In this document: positions 48,075-56,874 of the stretch, one piece after another
How positions within the stretch are numbered: position 1 is the first letter of the stretch
Layout: each line of letters opens with the position of its first letter
Notes under the pieces: model-generated
Databases searched by the model: none
What the model was told of the DNA's origin: nothing
The model's input: only the letters and a program-made list of their open reading frames with translations
Made by a program: the position numbers and the translations under genes
Assembly (NCBI RefSeq): GCF_020400585.1
Contig: NZ_JAINVF010000002.1
Location: forward strand, 124,001-188,000
DNA: 64,000 nt
DNA from: Streptomyces sp. NK08204
GTDB lineage: Bacteria > Actinomycetota > Actinomycetes > Streptomycetales > Streptomycetaceae
Direction: 5' to 3'

Positions 48075-48392
48075 ATGCCCGCCGCAGCCCGTACCGGCGA
48101 CCCCACCAACCACGGCGGGGTGATCGCCACCCCGCCGCCCGCCGCCGCCAGGGCGGTGGCGACCGTGCTGATCGGTGGCCGGCCCGCCGCCGTCGTAGGC
48201 AGCCTGCACACGTGTGCGATGCCGCCGCACCTTGCCCTGGGACCGGCCAACGTGATCATGCCCAACCCAGCCGGGCTCGCCTCGGGACAGGTCCTCATCG
48301 GCGGGCTGCCGGCGGCGCGGGCCCGCGACCAGACGGCGTGCGGCGCGCTGATCGTCACCGGCGCCCCCAACGTTCTGATCGGAGGCGTGTGA
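48075..48392 (+). CDS. cis10: PAAR-domain spike-tip protein
   Basis: 105 residues. Two PAAR repeats: PAAARTGDPTNHGGVIATPP near the N-terminus and LASGQVLIGGLPAARARDQT near the C-terminus. The motif HTCAMPPH (about 46-53) supplies Zn/Fe ligands at the needle tip. PAAR proteins cap the VgrG spike and sharpen the tip. GAGAGGAG precedes ATG 48075, and the stop overlaps the next gene start (ATGA). No C-terminal toxin extension is present. Confidence 0.93.
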   Translation: MPAAARTGDPTNHGGVIATPPPAAARAVATVLIGGRPAAVVGSLHTCAMPPHLALGPANVIMPNPAGLASGQVLIGGLPAARARDQTACGALIVTGAPNVLIGGV

Positions 48393-48814
48393 TGAGCGAG
48401 CGGTTCATCGGCCGTGGCTGGGCGTTCCCGCTGCGCGTCGGGCCGACCGGCGGGATCGCCCTGGTCGAACGGGAGCGGGAGATCGAGGAGGCGATCCGCT
48501 TGGTGCTCGGCACCGCGCCCGGCGAACGCCCCATGCGCCCCGAGTTCGGCTGCGGCATCCACGACTACGTCTTCGCCCCCGGCGACGGCGCCACCGCCGG
48601 CCGTATCGCGCAGCAGGTGCGCGAGGCACTGGAGCGGTGGGAGCCGCGGATTTCGGTCGACGACGTGGTCGTCGCCTTCGACGCGGTCGAGGACGGCACC
48701 CTCTACATCGACGTGCACTACACCCTGCGTTCCACCAACGACCGGCGCAACCTGGTCTTTCCCTTCTACACGATCCCCTCCGAGGAGGGGGCCGAGGAAG
48801 CAGGCGCGGACTGA
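48392..48814 (+). CDS. cis9: CIS baseplate wedge protein (gp25-like)
   Basis: 140 residues. MSERFIGRGWAFPLRVGPTG, EIEEAIRLVLGTAPGERPMR, PEFGCGIHDYVFAPGD and YTLRSTNDRRNLVFPFY match phage gp25/gpW family baseplate wedges, which link the baseplate to the sheath's first ring and trigger contraction. Overlaps both neighbours (ATGA before, ATG in TGATGG after), so the three genes form a tight module. Confidence 0.94.
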   Translation: MSERFIGRGWAFPLRVGPTGGIALVEREREIEEAIRLVLGTAPGERPMRPEFGCGIHDYVFAPGDGATAGRIAQQVREALERWEPRISVDDVVVAFDAVEDGTLYIDVHYTLRSTNDRRNLVFPFYTIPSEEGAEEAGAD

Positions 48815-50775
48815 TGGCGCTGCCCTCCCCGAACCTGGACGACCGGCGGTTCCAGCAACTCGTCGACGAGGCGAAGCGATATGTGCAGCAGCGCGCCCCG
48901 GAGTGGACCGACCACAACGTCTCCGACCCGGGCGTCACTCTGATCGAGACGTTCGCCTACCTGGTGGACCAGTTGCTGTACCGGCTGAACAGGGTCCCTG
49001 ACAAGAACTACACCGCGTTCCTGGACCTGTTGGGCATCCGTCTGTTCCCGCCGACCGCGGCCGGCGCCGACGTCGACTTCTGGCTCTCGGCGCCGCAGCC
49101 CGACACTGTCGCGCTGCCGCCGGGCACCGAGGTGACCACCGCGGGCGCCGAGAGCGACGAGGCGGTGGTGTTCACGACCACGGAGGAACTGCGCATCCTG
49201 CCCAGCGAGTTGACCCGTCTGGTCACCGCTCCCCGGACCGGTGAGCAGAGCGACCGGACCGGCATGCTCGCCGACGGCCTCGACATCCCCTGCTTCCAGA
49301 CGACGCCGGAGCCCGGCGACGCGCTGCTGTTCGGACTGCCGACGGCGGTGCCGCGCTGCATCGTCGCCGTACGCCTGGACAGCCGTGTGGAGGGCATCGG
49401 TGTGGACCCGCGCCAGCCTCCGCTGGTGTGGGAGGCATGGGACGGCGGCGGCTGGCAGCGGTGCGAGACCGGCGACGACACCACCGGCGGCCTCAACCGG
49501 CCCGGCGAGATCACCGTGTACGTGCCGGCCAGGCACACGGCGTCGGTGATCGGCGGGACCCGGGCCGGCTGGTTGCGCTGCCGGGTCACCGAGGCGGAGC
49601 CGGGCCAGCCGTTCTACTCGGAGTCCCCGACGGTGCGCGAGGCGGCGGTGTTCACCGTCGGCGGCACCATGTCCGTCGAGCACGCCGAGACGGTGACCGA
49701 CGTACCGCTGGGCACCTCGGAGGGGGTCGCCGGGCAGACCTTCCGGCTCGGCCGCCCGCCGATCCTGCTCGACGCCGAGCCCCCCATGGTGGAGGTGTCC
49801 TCCGACGAGGGGTGGCAGCGCTGGGAGGTGGTCGAGCACTTCGGCCGCTCCGGACCCGACGACCGGCACGTCCGCGTCGACGCCACCACCGGCGAGTTCT
49901 GTTTCCCCCCGGCGCTGCGCGAACCGGACGGCACGCTGCGGCAGTGCGGTGCCGTGCCGCCCAAGGGCGCCCAGATCCGGGTCGCCCGCTACCGCACCGG
50001 CGGCGGCCCTGCGGGAAACGTCGCCCCCGGTGCGATCTCCGTACTGCTCAGCTCCGTTCCGTACATCGCCCAGGTCACCAACCGGGAGGCGGCGAGCGGC
50101 GGGGTCGCCGGGGAGACCGTCGAGAACGCCCGGCGGCGCGCGCCTCAGGCGCTGCGGATGCAGGACCGCGCGGTGACCGCCGAGGACTACGAGATCATCA
50201 GCCGCCAGGCCGCGCCCTCGGTGCGCCGGGTCCGCTGTCTGCCGGCCGCGGACGCGCCGGGTGCGGTACGGGTCCTGGTGGTGCCGGACGCGGTGGCCGA
50301 CGAGGGCGACGACCGGCTGCGCTTCGAGCAGCTGATCCCGTCCGACCAGGTGCTCTCGGCGATCACCGCGAGCCTCGACGAACGGCGTCTGATCGGCACG
50401 CGTCTCGTGGTGGAGCCGCCGGTCTACCAGGGCATCACCGTGGTGGCCCGCCTCTCGGCGGCCCCCAGCGACACCGACAAGGTCCGCGAGGCGGCGCTGG
50501 ACGCCCTGTTCCGCCACCTCAACCCGCTGGTCGGCGGCCCGGACGGCACCGGGTGGCCGTTCGGGCGACCGGTCCAGTACGGCGAGATCTTCGGTGTCCT
50601 GCAACGCGCCAACGGCAACGCGCTGGTCGAGGAGATCCGCCTGTTCCCGGCCGACCCCGTCACCGGCCGCCGCGGCGCTCCGACGGACCGCATCGACGTG
50701 GGTCCGGGCGCCCTGGTCTTCTCGTACCAGCACCAGGTGGTCGTGACGGGGGTCGGGGCGGAGGGGCGGGGATGA
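48814..50775 (+). CDS. cis11: CIS baseplate J-like protein (Afp11-like)
   Basis: 653 residues. The N-terminus (PEWTDHNVSDPGVTLIETFA, YLVDQLLYRLNRVPDKNYTA) and central parts (GEQSDRTGMLADGLDIP..., AARGAPQALRMQDRAVTAED) are those of phage baseplate assembly protein J/gp6-like wedge. The C-terminal third (about 440-650) has the J-domain run AVTAEDYEIISRQAAPSVRR, VRVLVVPDAVADEGD and VYQGITVVARLSAAP. It makes the main iris-like wedge of the baseplate. It starts on the last base of the gp25 gene stop, and its own stop overlaps the next start (ATGA). Confidence 0.93.
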   Translation: MALPSPNLDDRRFQQLVDEAKRYVQQRAPEWTDHNVSDPGVTLIETFAYLVDQLLYRLNRVPDKNYTAFLDLLGIRLFPPTAAGADVDFWLSAPQPDTVALPPGTEVTTAGAESDEAVVFTTTEELRILPSELTRLVTAPRTGEQSDRTGMLADGLDIPCFQTTPEPGDALLFGLPTAVPRCIVAVRLDSRVEGIGVDPRQPPLVWEAWDGGGWQRCETGDDTTGGLNRPGEITVYVPARHTASVIGGTRAGWLRCRVTEAEPGQPFYSESPTVREAAVFTVGGTMSVEHAETVTDVPLGTSEGVAGQTFRLGRPPILLDAEPPMVEVSSDEGWQRWEVVEHFGRSGPDDRHVRVDATTGEFCFPPALREPDGTLRQCGAVPPKGAQIRVARYRTGGGPAGNVAPGAISVLLSSVPYIAQVTNREAASGGVAGETVENARRRAPQALRMQDRAVTAEDYEIISRQAAPSVRRVRCLPAADAPGAVRVLVVPDAVADEGDDRLRFEQLIPSDQVLSAITASLDERRLIGTRLVVEPPVYQGITVVARLSAAPSDTDKVREAALDALFRHLNPLVGGPDGTGWPFGRPVQYGEIFGVLQRANGNALVEEIRLFPADPVTGRRGAPTDRIDVGPGALVFSYQHQVVVTGVGAEGRG

Positions 50776-51344
50776 GCCGCGCCGCGATACCCGGGCTGCC
50801 GAGCAGGTATCCGATCGGGGAGCAACTGCCCGCACTGTACGCCGACGACGACTTCGCGCAGCGGTTCACCGCCGGGCTCGACACCGTTCTCGCGCCGGTG
50901 TTCTCGACGCTCGACAACCTGCCCGCCTACCTCGACCCCCGGGTGACGCCGGTCGACTTCCTTCAGTGGCTGGCGTCGTGGGTGGGTGCCCTGGACGATC
51001 CGCAGTGGCCTGTGGAACTGCGCCGACAGGCGGTCGTCCGCGCGGTGGAGCTGCACCGGTGGCGGGGCACGAAGCGGGGGCTGGCCGAGGCCCTGCGTCT
51101 CGCGCTGGGCGTGCATGCCGAGGTGAGCGGCGACGCCGGGGCGGCGTGGTCGAACACCGCGGGCTCCGACCTGCCGCCGGAGCCCGCCGCCGAGCTCCTG
51201 ATCCGCGTCCTTCCGGACCGCGAGTCGGGGACCGGACGGCTGGACGTGGACAGGGTGCACGAGATCGTCCGGGCCATGTGCCCGGTGCACGTCGCGTTTC
51301 GGGTGGAGGTCCTCCCCGGCCCGCCCACCGAGGAAGGGAACTGA
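50772..51344 (+). CDS. cis12: CIS baseplate wedge protein (gpI-like, Afp12-like)
   Basis: 190 residues. SRYPIGEQLPALYADDDFAQ, RFTAGLDTVLAPVFSTLDNL, DPRVTPVDFLQWLASWVGA and QAVVRAVELHRWRGTKRGLA are hallmarks of P2 gpI-type tail proteins in eCIS, which form part of the baseplate wedge. Overlaps the J-like gene by 4 bases. In classical Afp loci a tail fibre gene (Afp13) would follow; here the next gene is a CisA-like membrane protein three bases downstream, so no fibre is encoded. Confidence 0.92.
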   Translation: MSRAAIPGLPSRYPIGEQLPALYADDDFAQRFTAGLDTVLAPVFSTLDNLPAYLDPRVTPVDFLQWLASWVGALDDPQWPVELRRQAVVRAVELHRWRGTKRGLAEALRLALGVHAEVSGDAGAAWSNTAGSDLPPEPAAELLIRVLPDRESGTGRLDVDRVHEIVRAMCPVHVAFRVEVLPGPPTEEGN

Positions 51345-51347
51345 CGC

Positions 51348-53123
51348 ATGCGAGCATGTCCCGCATGCGGGGCCTCCAACGACCCCGCGGACGACTTCTG
51401 CGGCAACTGCGGCACGTATCTGGGCTGGTCGGACTCGTCGGCGAGCACAGGTACGCCGACCTCCACGGACACGTCGGCGAGCACGCAGGCGCCCGCGAAC
51501 CCGCCCACGGTCGCCTCGGCGGCGACGGGATCCACGGAGGCCTCGAACTCTCCGGCTGCCCCGGAATCGCAGCCGAACGCGGACCGTGCGGCGGTCCCGA
51601 CGCCCATGGATCCTCCGACGGCGTCCCCGGCCGACACTCCGCCGAGGGCTTCCGCGGCGCCGTCCGCGACGCCTGCGGCAGCCGCCTCGGGGGAGGGGGC
51701 CGCGTCGGCTGCACGCGGCCTCGGGTCGTCGTTGCGGTCCCGGCTGACGGGTCGTGGGCGTGGTGACGCGAGGGGGACGAGCACCACGGATGCCCCGGCT
51801 GCGGTTACCTCGGCGTCGGCTTCTGCGGCTCCGGACGCCCCGGCCGCGGTTACCTCGGCACCGACCGCCACGGGCCCGGACGCCCCGGGCACGGATGCCG
51901 CGGACTCACGCCCGGGCACCGGCACCGGCCCCGACGCGGCTCCCCCCACCGGCGAGGGCCCCAGCAGTGCCCCCGCTCGGCCGGAGCCCACGAACTCTCC
52001 GCGCCAGCCCGCATCGGACGCCGCCCGCACCGACTCCCCGACCGGCGGGTCCGCAGGCGAGACCCCCGCCGAGGAAGCTCCCCCCGCCCCGACCCCAGGG
52101 CTTTCCGAATCCGTACGACCCACCGCCCCCGCATCCGGAACAGCCGCCCGGCCCCCGCAAGCCCCGCCCGTCCCCAGCACTCCGCCCTCGCCACCCACCG
52201 CCTCGCCCTCGCCGACCACCCCTCGGCCCCCGGCGGCCCCTGCCACCCCGTCTTCCCCGACCACCCCCGGGCCCCCGTCCGCCTCCACTGCCTCGCCCCC
52301 GCCCACCACTCCCCGCTCCCCGACCAGCCCCGCCCCCGACCCCGACCCGATCCTGCCCGTCCTCCCCGCAAAGGCCGTCGCCCCCCGTCCCGTCGTACGT
52401 CCCGCGGCCGCGCAGGACGAGGGCACCGGGCGGCCCTGTCCCGTGTGCGGGACGCTCAATCGGCCGGAGCGGAAGTTCTGCCGGCGGTGTGCTGCGGAGT
52501 TGAGGCCGGTGGAGAAGGCCGCGCCGTTGCCGTGGTGGCGGACGGTGTGGCCGTTCCGGCGTCGGGTGCGGGCGGGTTCGGGGCGGGGTGTGCGGCTCAT
52601 CGTGATCCTCGTCGTCGTGGTCGCGCTGTGCGCCGCCGGACTCTTTCTGCTCCCCGCCGGACGCGCCCTGTTCGAGGACACCCGGGACAAACTGAGCAAG
52701 GCCACGCCCGTGACCCCGGTGGACATCAAGGCGAGCGGCGCGCTCCCCGGGCACCCCGCGACGAACACCACGGACGGGCTGAACAACAAGTACTGGGGTG
52801 TCCCCGGACCGGGCGCCTCGGTGACGTACACCTTCCGCAAGCCGTTCCGCCTCGTCGACCTGATCATCACCAACGGCGCGTCCACGTCCCCGGAGGCGTA
52901 CGCCCGCCAGGCCCGCGCCCTCCAGGTCGACCTGGAGGTGACGACGGCCGACGGCACACGGCACGACAAGCAGCTCACCCTCAGCGACAAGCCGGGCCCG
53001 CAGACGATCCAGACCGGGATCAGCGACGCGAAGACGGTACGCCTGACACTGCGCTCACCCGTCGACCTGTCCCGGGGACGTCATCTGGCCCTGGCGGAGG
53101 TGGAGTTCTTCCAACGGAGCTGA
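51348..53123 (+). CDS. cisA: CisA-like membrane protein (zinc ribbons, disordered region, TM, discoidin-like domain)
   Basis: 591 residues. An N-terminal zinc ribbon (Cys4, Cys7, Cys18, Cys21) is followed by a roughly 330-residue Ala/Pro/Thr disordered region, a second zinc ribbon (Cys364, Cys367, Cys378, Cys381), a basic stretch, one TM helix (about 416-436) and a C-terminal discoidin/NADase-type glycan-binding beta domain (about 455-591: INSP-like ATNTTDGLNNKYWGV, VTYTFRKPFRLVDLIITNGA, RLTLRSPVDLSRG). This matches the CisA protein reported to anchor and trigger cytoplasmic CIS in Streptomyces, with the C-terminus outside the membrane. It starts three bases after the gpI-like stop and closes the locus. 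Confidence 0.85.
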   Translation: MRACPACGASNDPADDFCGNCGTYLGWSDSSASTGTPTSTDTSASTQAPANPPTVASAATGSTEASNSPAAPESQPNADRAAVPTPMDPPTASPADTPPRASAAPSATPAAAASGEGAASAARGLGSSLRSRLTGRGRGDARGTSTTDAPAAVTSASASAAPDAPAAVTSAPTATGPDAPGTDAADSRPGTGTGPDAAPPTGEGPSSAPARPEPTNSPRQPASDAARTDSPTGGSAGETPAEEAPPAPTPGLSESVRPTAPASGTAARPPQAPPVPSTPPSPPTASPSPTTPRPPAAPATPSSPTTPGPPSASTASPPPTTPRSPTSPAPDPDPILPVLPAKAVAPRPVVRPAAAQDEGTGRPCPVCGTLNRPERKFCRRCAAELRPVEKAAPLPWWRTVWPFRRRVRAGSGRGVRLIVILVVVVALCAAGLFLLPAGRALFEDTRDKLSKATPVTPVDIKASGALPGHPATNTTDGLNNKYWGVPGPGASVTYTFRKPFRLVDLIITNGASTSPEAYARQARALQVDLEVTTADGTRHDKQLTLSDKPGPQTIQTGISDAKTVRLTLRSPVDLSRGRHLALAEVEFFQRS

Positions 53124-53231
53124 ACCCGGCGTCGTTCCGCTCCACGAATGACCCTGTGACATACGGGAGTTGACGTATCCGGTGTCTTTCTCGGTGTGCG
53201 GGTGCTGGTCCACAGGCGGGACACGCGGCGG

Positions 53232-53492
53232 TCAGGCGTTCCGGAGGGCTGCGAGGACTTCCTTCGCTGTGGTCACACTGGACTGCGGGTTCTGCCCGGT
53301 GATCAGGTTGCCGTCGACGACGACAGTGTCCGACCACGGTGCGCCCGCCTTGAAGTGCGCCCCGCGCTCGACGAGGCGGTCTTCGACCAGCCACGGCGCA
53401 GCGTCGCCGAGGCCGCCCTGGCGCTCTTCTTCGTTGGTGAAACCGGTGAGGCCGCGGCCGGCGAACAGGAACGTGCCGGTGGCAGTGGTCGC
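53232..53492 (-). pseudogene. C-terminal remnant of a DJ-1/PfpI-family protein
   Basis: Reading the minus strand gives ATTATGTFLFAGRGLTGFTN, EEERQGGLGDAAPWLVEDRL, VERGAHFKAGAPWSDTVVVD and GNLITGQNPQSSVTTAKEV, the last third of a DJ-1/PfpI (Hsp31-like) protein. The nucleophile-elbow half, including the catalytic Cys, is gone. Upstream it joins a cydA fragment at about 53490, in another frame. Confidence 0.85.
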
Positions 53493-53602
53493 ACCGCGAG
53501 GAGCACGGACAGGCCGACGGTGAGCGCGGGGAAGGTCAGATGGAAGATCGCGGTGATCGCGAACTGCCATCGGGACAGTTCGACGACGGTTGCGGAAGCC
53601 AT
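53489..53602 (-). pseudogene. N-terminal remnant of cytochrome bd oxidase subunit I
   Basis: From ATG 53602 the minus strand reads MASATVVELSRWQFAITAIF then HLTFPALTVGLSVLLAVR, the first 38 residues of CydA, with the ligand-bearing N-terminal TM start. The sequence then runs into a DJ-1/PfpI tail in a different frame. The remaining 400 or more residues are missing, so this is a truncated gene start, not a functional oxidase. Confidence 0.85.
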
Positions 53603-53847
53603 GGGTCCTCCGGGGAGGCAGAGGGGACTGCCACGCTAGGCAGCCGACCGGGTACGGCGATTGCCTCTCAGCGCCCGTGCAGTGGCCCCACGCTGCACAG
53701 TCGCGGACGGAAAGGCGGCAGCTCACCCCGGGGGCCGCAGGAGGGCACTGAGGGACCAGCACCGCTGCACTCACGGACAAGGGGCATCGCCCGAGCCGTG
53801 CCTACATTTCCGGCATCCACACAGCTCGCCGGAACGAAGAGGCGCCC

Positions 53848-54933
53848 ATGCAGTTCGGAATATTCTCGGTGGGGGACGTCACCCCCGACCCGACCAACGG
53901 CCGTACCCCCTCGGAGCACGAGCGCATCAAGGCGATGGTCGCCATCGCGCTCAAGGCGGAGGAGGTCGGCCTGGACGTCTTCGCCACCGGCGAGCACCAC
54001 AACCCGCCGTTCGTGCCGTCGTCGCCGACCACGATGCTCGGCTACATCGCGGCCCGCACCGAGAAGTTGATCCTCTCCACGGCCACGACACTGATCACCA
54101 CCAACGACCCGGTGAAGATCGCCGAGGACTACGCGATGCTCCAGCACCTGGCCGACGGCCGGGTGGACCTGATGATGGGGCGGGGCAACACCGGCCCGGT
54201 CTACCCCTGGTTCGGTCAGGACATCCGGCAGGGCATCAACCTCGCCAAGGAGAACTACGCGCTGCTGCGCCGGCTGTGGCGCGACGACGTCGTCGACTGG
54301 GAGGGGACGTTCCGCACTCCCCTGCAGGGTTTCACGTCCACGCCCCGCCCGCTGGACGGCGTACCCCCGTTCGTGTGGCACGGCTCGATCCGCTCGCCCG
54401 AGATCGCCGAACAGGCCGCCTTCTACGGCGACGGCTTCTTCCACAACAACATCTTCTGGCCTGCCGACCACACGCGACGGATGGTCCAGCTGTACCGGCG
54501 CAGGTACGCCCACCACGGTCACGGCCGGCCCGAGGAGGCCATCGTCGGCCTCGGCGGCCAGGTGTTCATGCGGAAGAACTCCCAGGACGCCGTACGCGAG
54601 TTCCGCCCGTACTTCGACAACGCGCCGGTCTACGGCCACGGGCCGTCCCTGGAGGACTTCACCGAGCAGACCCCGCTGACGGTGGGCTCCCCGCAGCAGG
54701 TCATCGAGCGGACGCTGTCCTTCCGCGAGACCGTCGGCGACTACCAGCGGCAGCTGTTCCTGATGGACCACGCGGGCCTGCCGCTGAAGACCGTGCTGGA
54801 GCAGCTCGACATCCTCGGCGAGGAGGTCGTACCGGTGCTGCGCAAGGAGTTCGCGATCGGCCGCCCGGCCGACGTGCCGGACGCGCCCACCCACGAGTCC
54901 CTGCGGACCGCGCTGGAGGTGGCCGCCGCGTGA
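53848..54933 (+). CDS. Luciferase-like flavin-dependent monooxygenase (CE1758-type)
   Basis: 361 residues of the luciferase-like monooxygenase fold, TIM barrel. MQFGIFSVGDVTPDPTNGRT, VFATGEHHNPPFVPSSPTTM, ILSTATTLITTNDPVKIAED and RVDLMMGRGNTGPVYPWFGQ are family stretches, and the C-terminal half ends with a helical cap. It binds FMNH2 and O2 to oxidise an unknown small molecule. The NADPH-dependent FMN reductase follows with a 4-base overlap, giving a two-component system. Start ATG 53848 follows GAAGAGGCG. Confidence 0.9.
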   Translation: MQFGIFSVGDVTPDPTNGRTPSEHERIKAMVAIALKAEEVGLDVFATGEHHNPPFVPSSPTTMLGYIAARTEKLILSTATTLITTNDPVKIAEDYAMLQHLADGRVDLMMGRGNTGPVYPWFGQDIRQGINLAKENYALLRRLWRDDVVDWEGTFRTPLQGFTSTPRPLDGVPPFVWHGSIRSPEIAEQAAFYGDGFFHNNIFWPADHTRRMVQLYRRRYAHHGHGRPEEAIVGLGGQVFMRKNSQDAVREFRPYFDNAPVYGHGPSLEDFTEQTPLTVGSPQQVIERTLSFRETVGDYQRQLFLMDHAGLPLKTVLEQLDILGEEVVPVLRKEFAIGRPADVPDAPTHESLRTALEVAAA

Positions 54934-55547
54934 AGCTCGTCGCCGTCTCGGCGGGGCTGAGCACCCCGTCGTCCACCCGCCTGCTCGCCGACCGGCTCGC
55001 CGAGTCGGTCCGCGCCGACCTGGCCGCCGAGGGCCACGATGTGCGGACCGAGGTCATCGAGCTGCGCGAACTGGCCGTCGCCGTCGCCAACCATCTCGTG
55101 ACCGGTTTCCCACCGCCCCAGCTGGCGTCCGCGATCGACGCGGTGACGGGCGCGGACGGCCTGATCGCAGTGACGCCCGTGTTCACCGCCTCCTACAGCG
55201 GGCTGTTCAAGTCCTTCTTCGACCTCATCGACCCGGACGCCCTCACCGGCACGCCGGTCCTGATCGCGGCGACGGGAGGGACGGCCCGCCACTCCCTGGT
55301 TCTGGAGCACGCGCTGCGCCCGCTCTTCGCCTACCTGCGAGCCGGTGTCGTCCCCACCGCGGTGTACGCGGCGTCCGAGGACTGGGGGTCCGGCGGCGAC
55401 GACTACACCGAGGGCCTGCCCGCCCGCATCCAGCGGGCGGCCGGTGAACTGGCCGTCGCCATGGCGGCCCGCCCGGCGTCGGAGACGACGCCCGACGACG
55501 AGGTCACCGTCCTCGAACGGCAGCTCTCCGACCTGCGCTTCGACTGA
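54930..55547 (+). CDS. NAD(P)H-dependent FMN reductase (CE1759-type partner)
   Basis: 205 residues, flavodoxin-like. VKLVAVSAGLSTPSSTRLLA opens with the FMN phosphate loop, then TVLIEL-type strand EVIELRELAVAVANHLVTGF, GLIAVTPVFTASYSGLFKSF and PVLIAATGGTARHSLVLEHA. It supplies FMNH2 to the upstream luciferase-like enzyme. GTG 54930 overlaps the preceding stop. No further operon partner follows; the AraC gene is 119 bases away. Confidence 0.9.
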   Translation: MKLVAVSAGLSTPSSTRLLADRLAESVRADLAAEGHDVRTEVIELRELAVAVANHLVTGFPPPQLASAIDAVTGADGLIAVTPVFTASYSGLFKSFFDLIDPDALTGTPVLIAATGGTARHSLVLEHALRPLFAYLRAGVVPTAVYAASEDWGSGGDDYTEGLPARIQRAAGELAVAMAARPASETTPDDEVTVLERQLSDLRFD

Positions 55548-55666
55548 GGCCCCGCGGTTCCCCGTATCTCCGCCCCGTATCCCGGATCTAGTGCGTTCAC
55601 TCGATGCGCCCCCCGTGCCTCGCTGGCACGGTGTCCGCAGCGCACATCGGCTGAAGGGCGGAGATC

Positions 55667-56692
55667 ATGTCGGACGTATCGGTGAAGGGGGCGGGGAAGC
55701 AGCCCGCGGGCATCTTCTACACCACGGACGGGGTGCCCAGGGAGCGACGACGGACCTACTGGCGCGACGCCGTGGCCCACACCTTCGGAGCCGTGGACGT
55801 CAAGCTCGCCGAGGAGGTGTTCTCCGGCACGATCCATGCGTCACCGGCGGGCCGGACACGGGGCGTCACGGTGGACAGCGAAGCCCTGCAGACCGTGCGC
55901 ACACCGCGGCTCATCGCGGGGTCCACCGGCGACGACCACGTGGTCGTGATGCTGCTGAGCAGAGGGCTCGCCCGGGTCGAGCAGGACGCGCGCGACGCGT
56001 ATGTCGAGCCCGGGCAGCTCTTCGTCTACGACCGGGCGCGTCCCATGCGGCTGACCTTCCCCGACACCTTCCAGACGAAGGCTCTCGTCCTGCCCCGGCA
56101 CCTGCTGAGTCTGAGGGAGTCGGACCTGTGCCGGATCACGGCCTCTCCCCTCGACTCCACGACGCCCCTCGGCCACCTGCTGTCCCCCTTCCTGTCCCGC
56201 CTCGTGGACACCGCGGGCGCGTATCCGCAGCACGTCGGCGACCTGATCACCCGCAACGTCCTGGACCTGCTCACGGTGCTGGCCGACGAGCGACGCGGCG
56301 GTGACACCACGGGCACACCGAGCGCCGCCCGCGTGCTGCTGATGCGGGTCCAGGCGTACATCGACCGTCACCTGGCGGACCCCGACCTGGCCCCGGAGGC
56401 CATCGCCCGGGCCAATCGGATCTCCCTGCGTTACCTGTACAGCCTCTTCCAGAACGAGGGCACCACCGTCCGCCGGTGGATCCAGGGCCGCCGGCTGGAG
56501 CAGTGCCGACGTGAGCTGGCCCGCCGGGACGCGGCGAGCCGGACCGTCGCCGCGGTGGGCCGACGGTGGGGCTTCGTCAGCGCCGCCCACTTCAGCCGGG
56601 CGTTCCGGGCCGCCTACGGGATGTCCCCCGTCGAGTGGCGGGACTCCGCGGCACTCGAGCGTCGTACGCACACGTCGCCACTGGGCGCCTAG
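55667..56692 (+). CDS. AraC-family transcriptional regulator
   Basis: 341 residues. The N-terminal part (about 25-190) is an AraC-binding-2 cupin-like sensor (RTYWRDAVAHTFGAVDVKLA, VEPGQLFVYDRARPMRLTFP, TFQTKALVLPRHLLSL). The C-terminal AraC/XylS DNA-binding domain (about 225-330) carries two HTHs, with PEAIARANRISLRYLYSLFQ, VRRWIQGRRLEQCRRELARR and VGRRWGFVSAAHFSRAFRAA, YGMSPVEWR. The ligand is unknown; nearest targets are the luciferase-like operon upstream or the LAL regulator downstream. A ribosome site GGGCGGAGATC precedes ATG 55667. Confidence 0.91.
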   Translation: MSDVSVKGAGKQPAGIFYTTDGVPRERRRTYWRDAVAHTFGAVDVKLAEEVFSGTIHASPAGRTRGVTVDSEALQTVRTPRLIAGSTGDDHVVVMLLSRGLARVEQDARDAYVEPGQLFVYDRARPMRLTFPDTFQTKALVLPRHLLSLRESDLCRITASPLDSTTPLGHLLSPFLSRLVDTAGAYPQHVGDLITRNVLDLLTVLADERRGGDTTGTPSAARVLLMRVQAYIDRHLADPDLAPEAIARANRISLRYLYSLFQNEGTTVRRWIQGRRLEQCRRELARRDAASRTVAAVGRRWGFVSAAHFSRAFRAAYGMSPVEWRDSAALERRTHTSPLGA

Positions 56693-56874
56693 AGCCACCT
56701 CACGGTCCCGGACGCACCCCCGGGGTATGCACTGAGCTGCGGTTCTTGCGATAGTGGACACGCGGAGCGCCGTCCGCGCCCCGGCCGGACAGGCGGGGGA
56801 CGGCGAAGGGCGACAGCGCCGCTCCGCATGGCCTGGACCGGAGGCGGTTGGCGAGTGCGGACAGAGGGGCGTGG

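Noticed and set aside
56848..56874. TTG 56848 as the start of the LAL regulator
   Set aside because: GGAGG lies only three bases upstream, too close; GTG 56875 has AGAGGGG at good spacing. It is not excluded.
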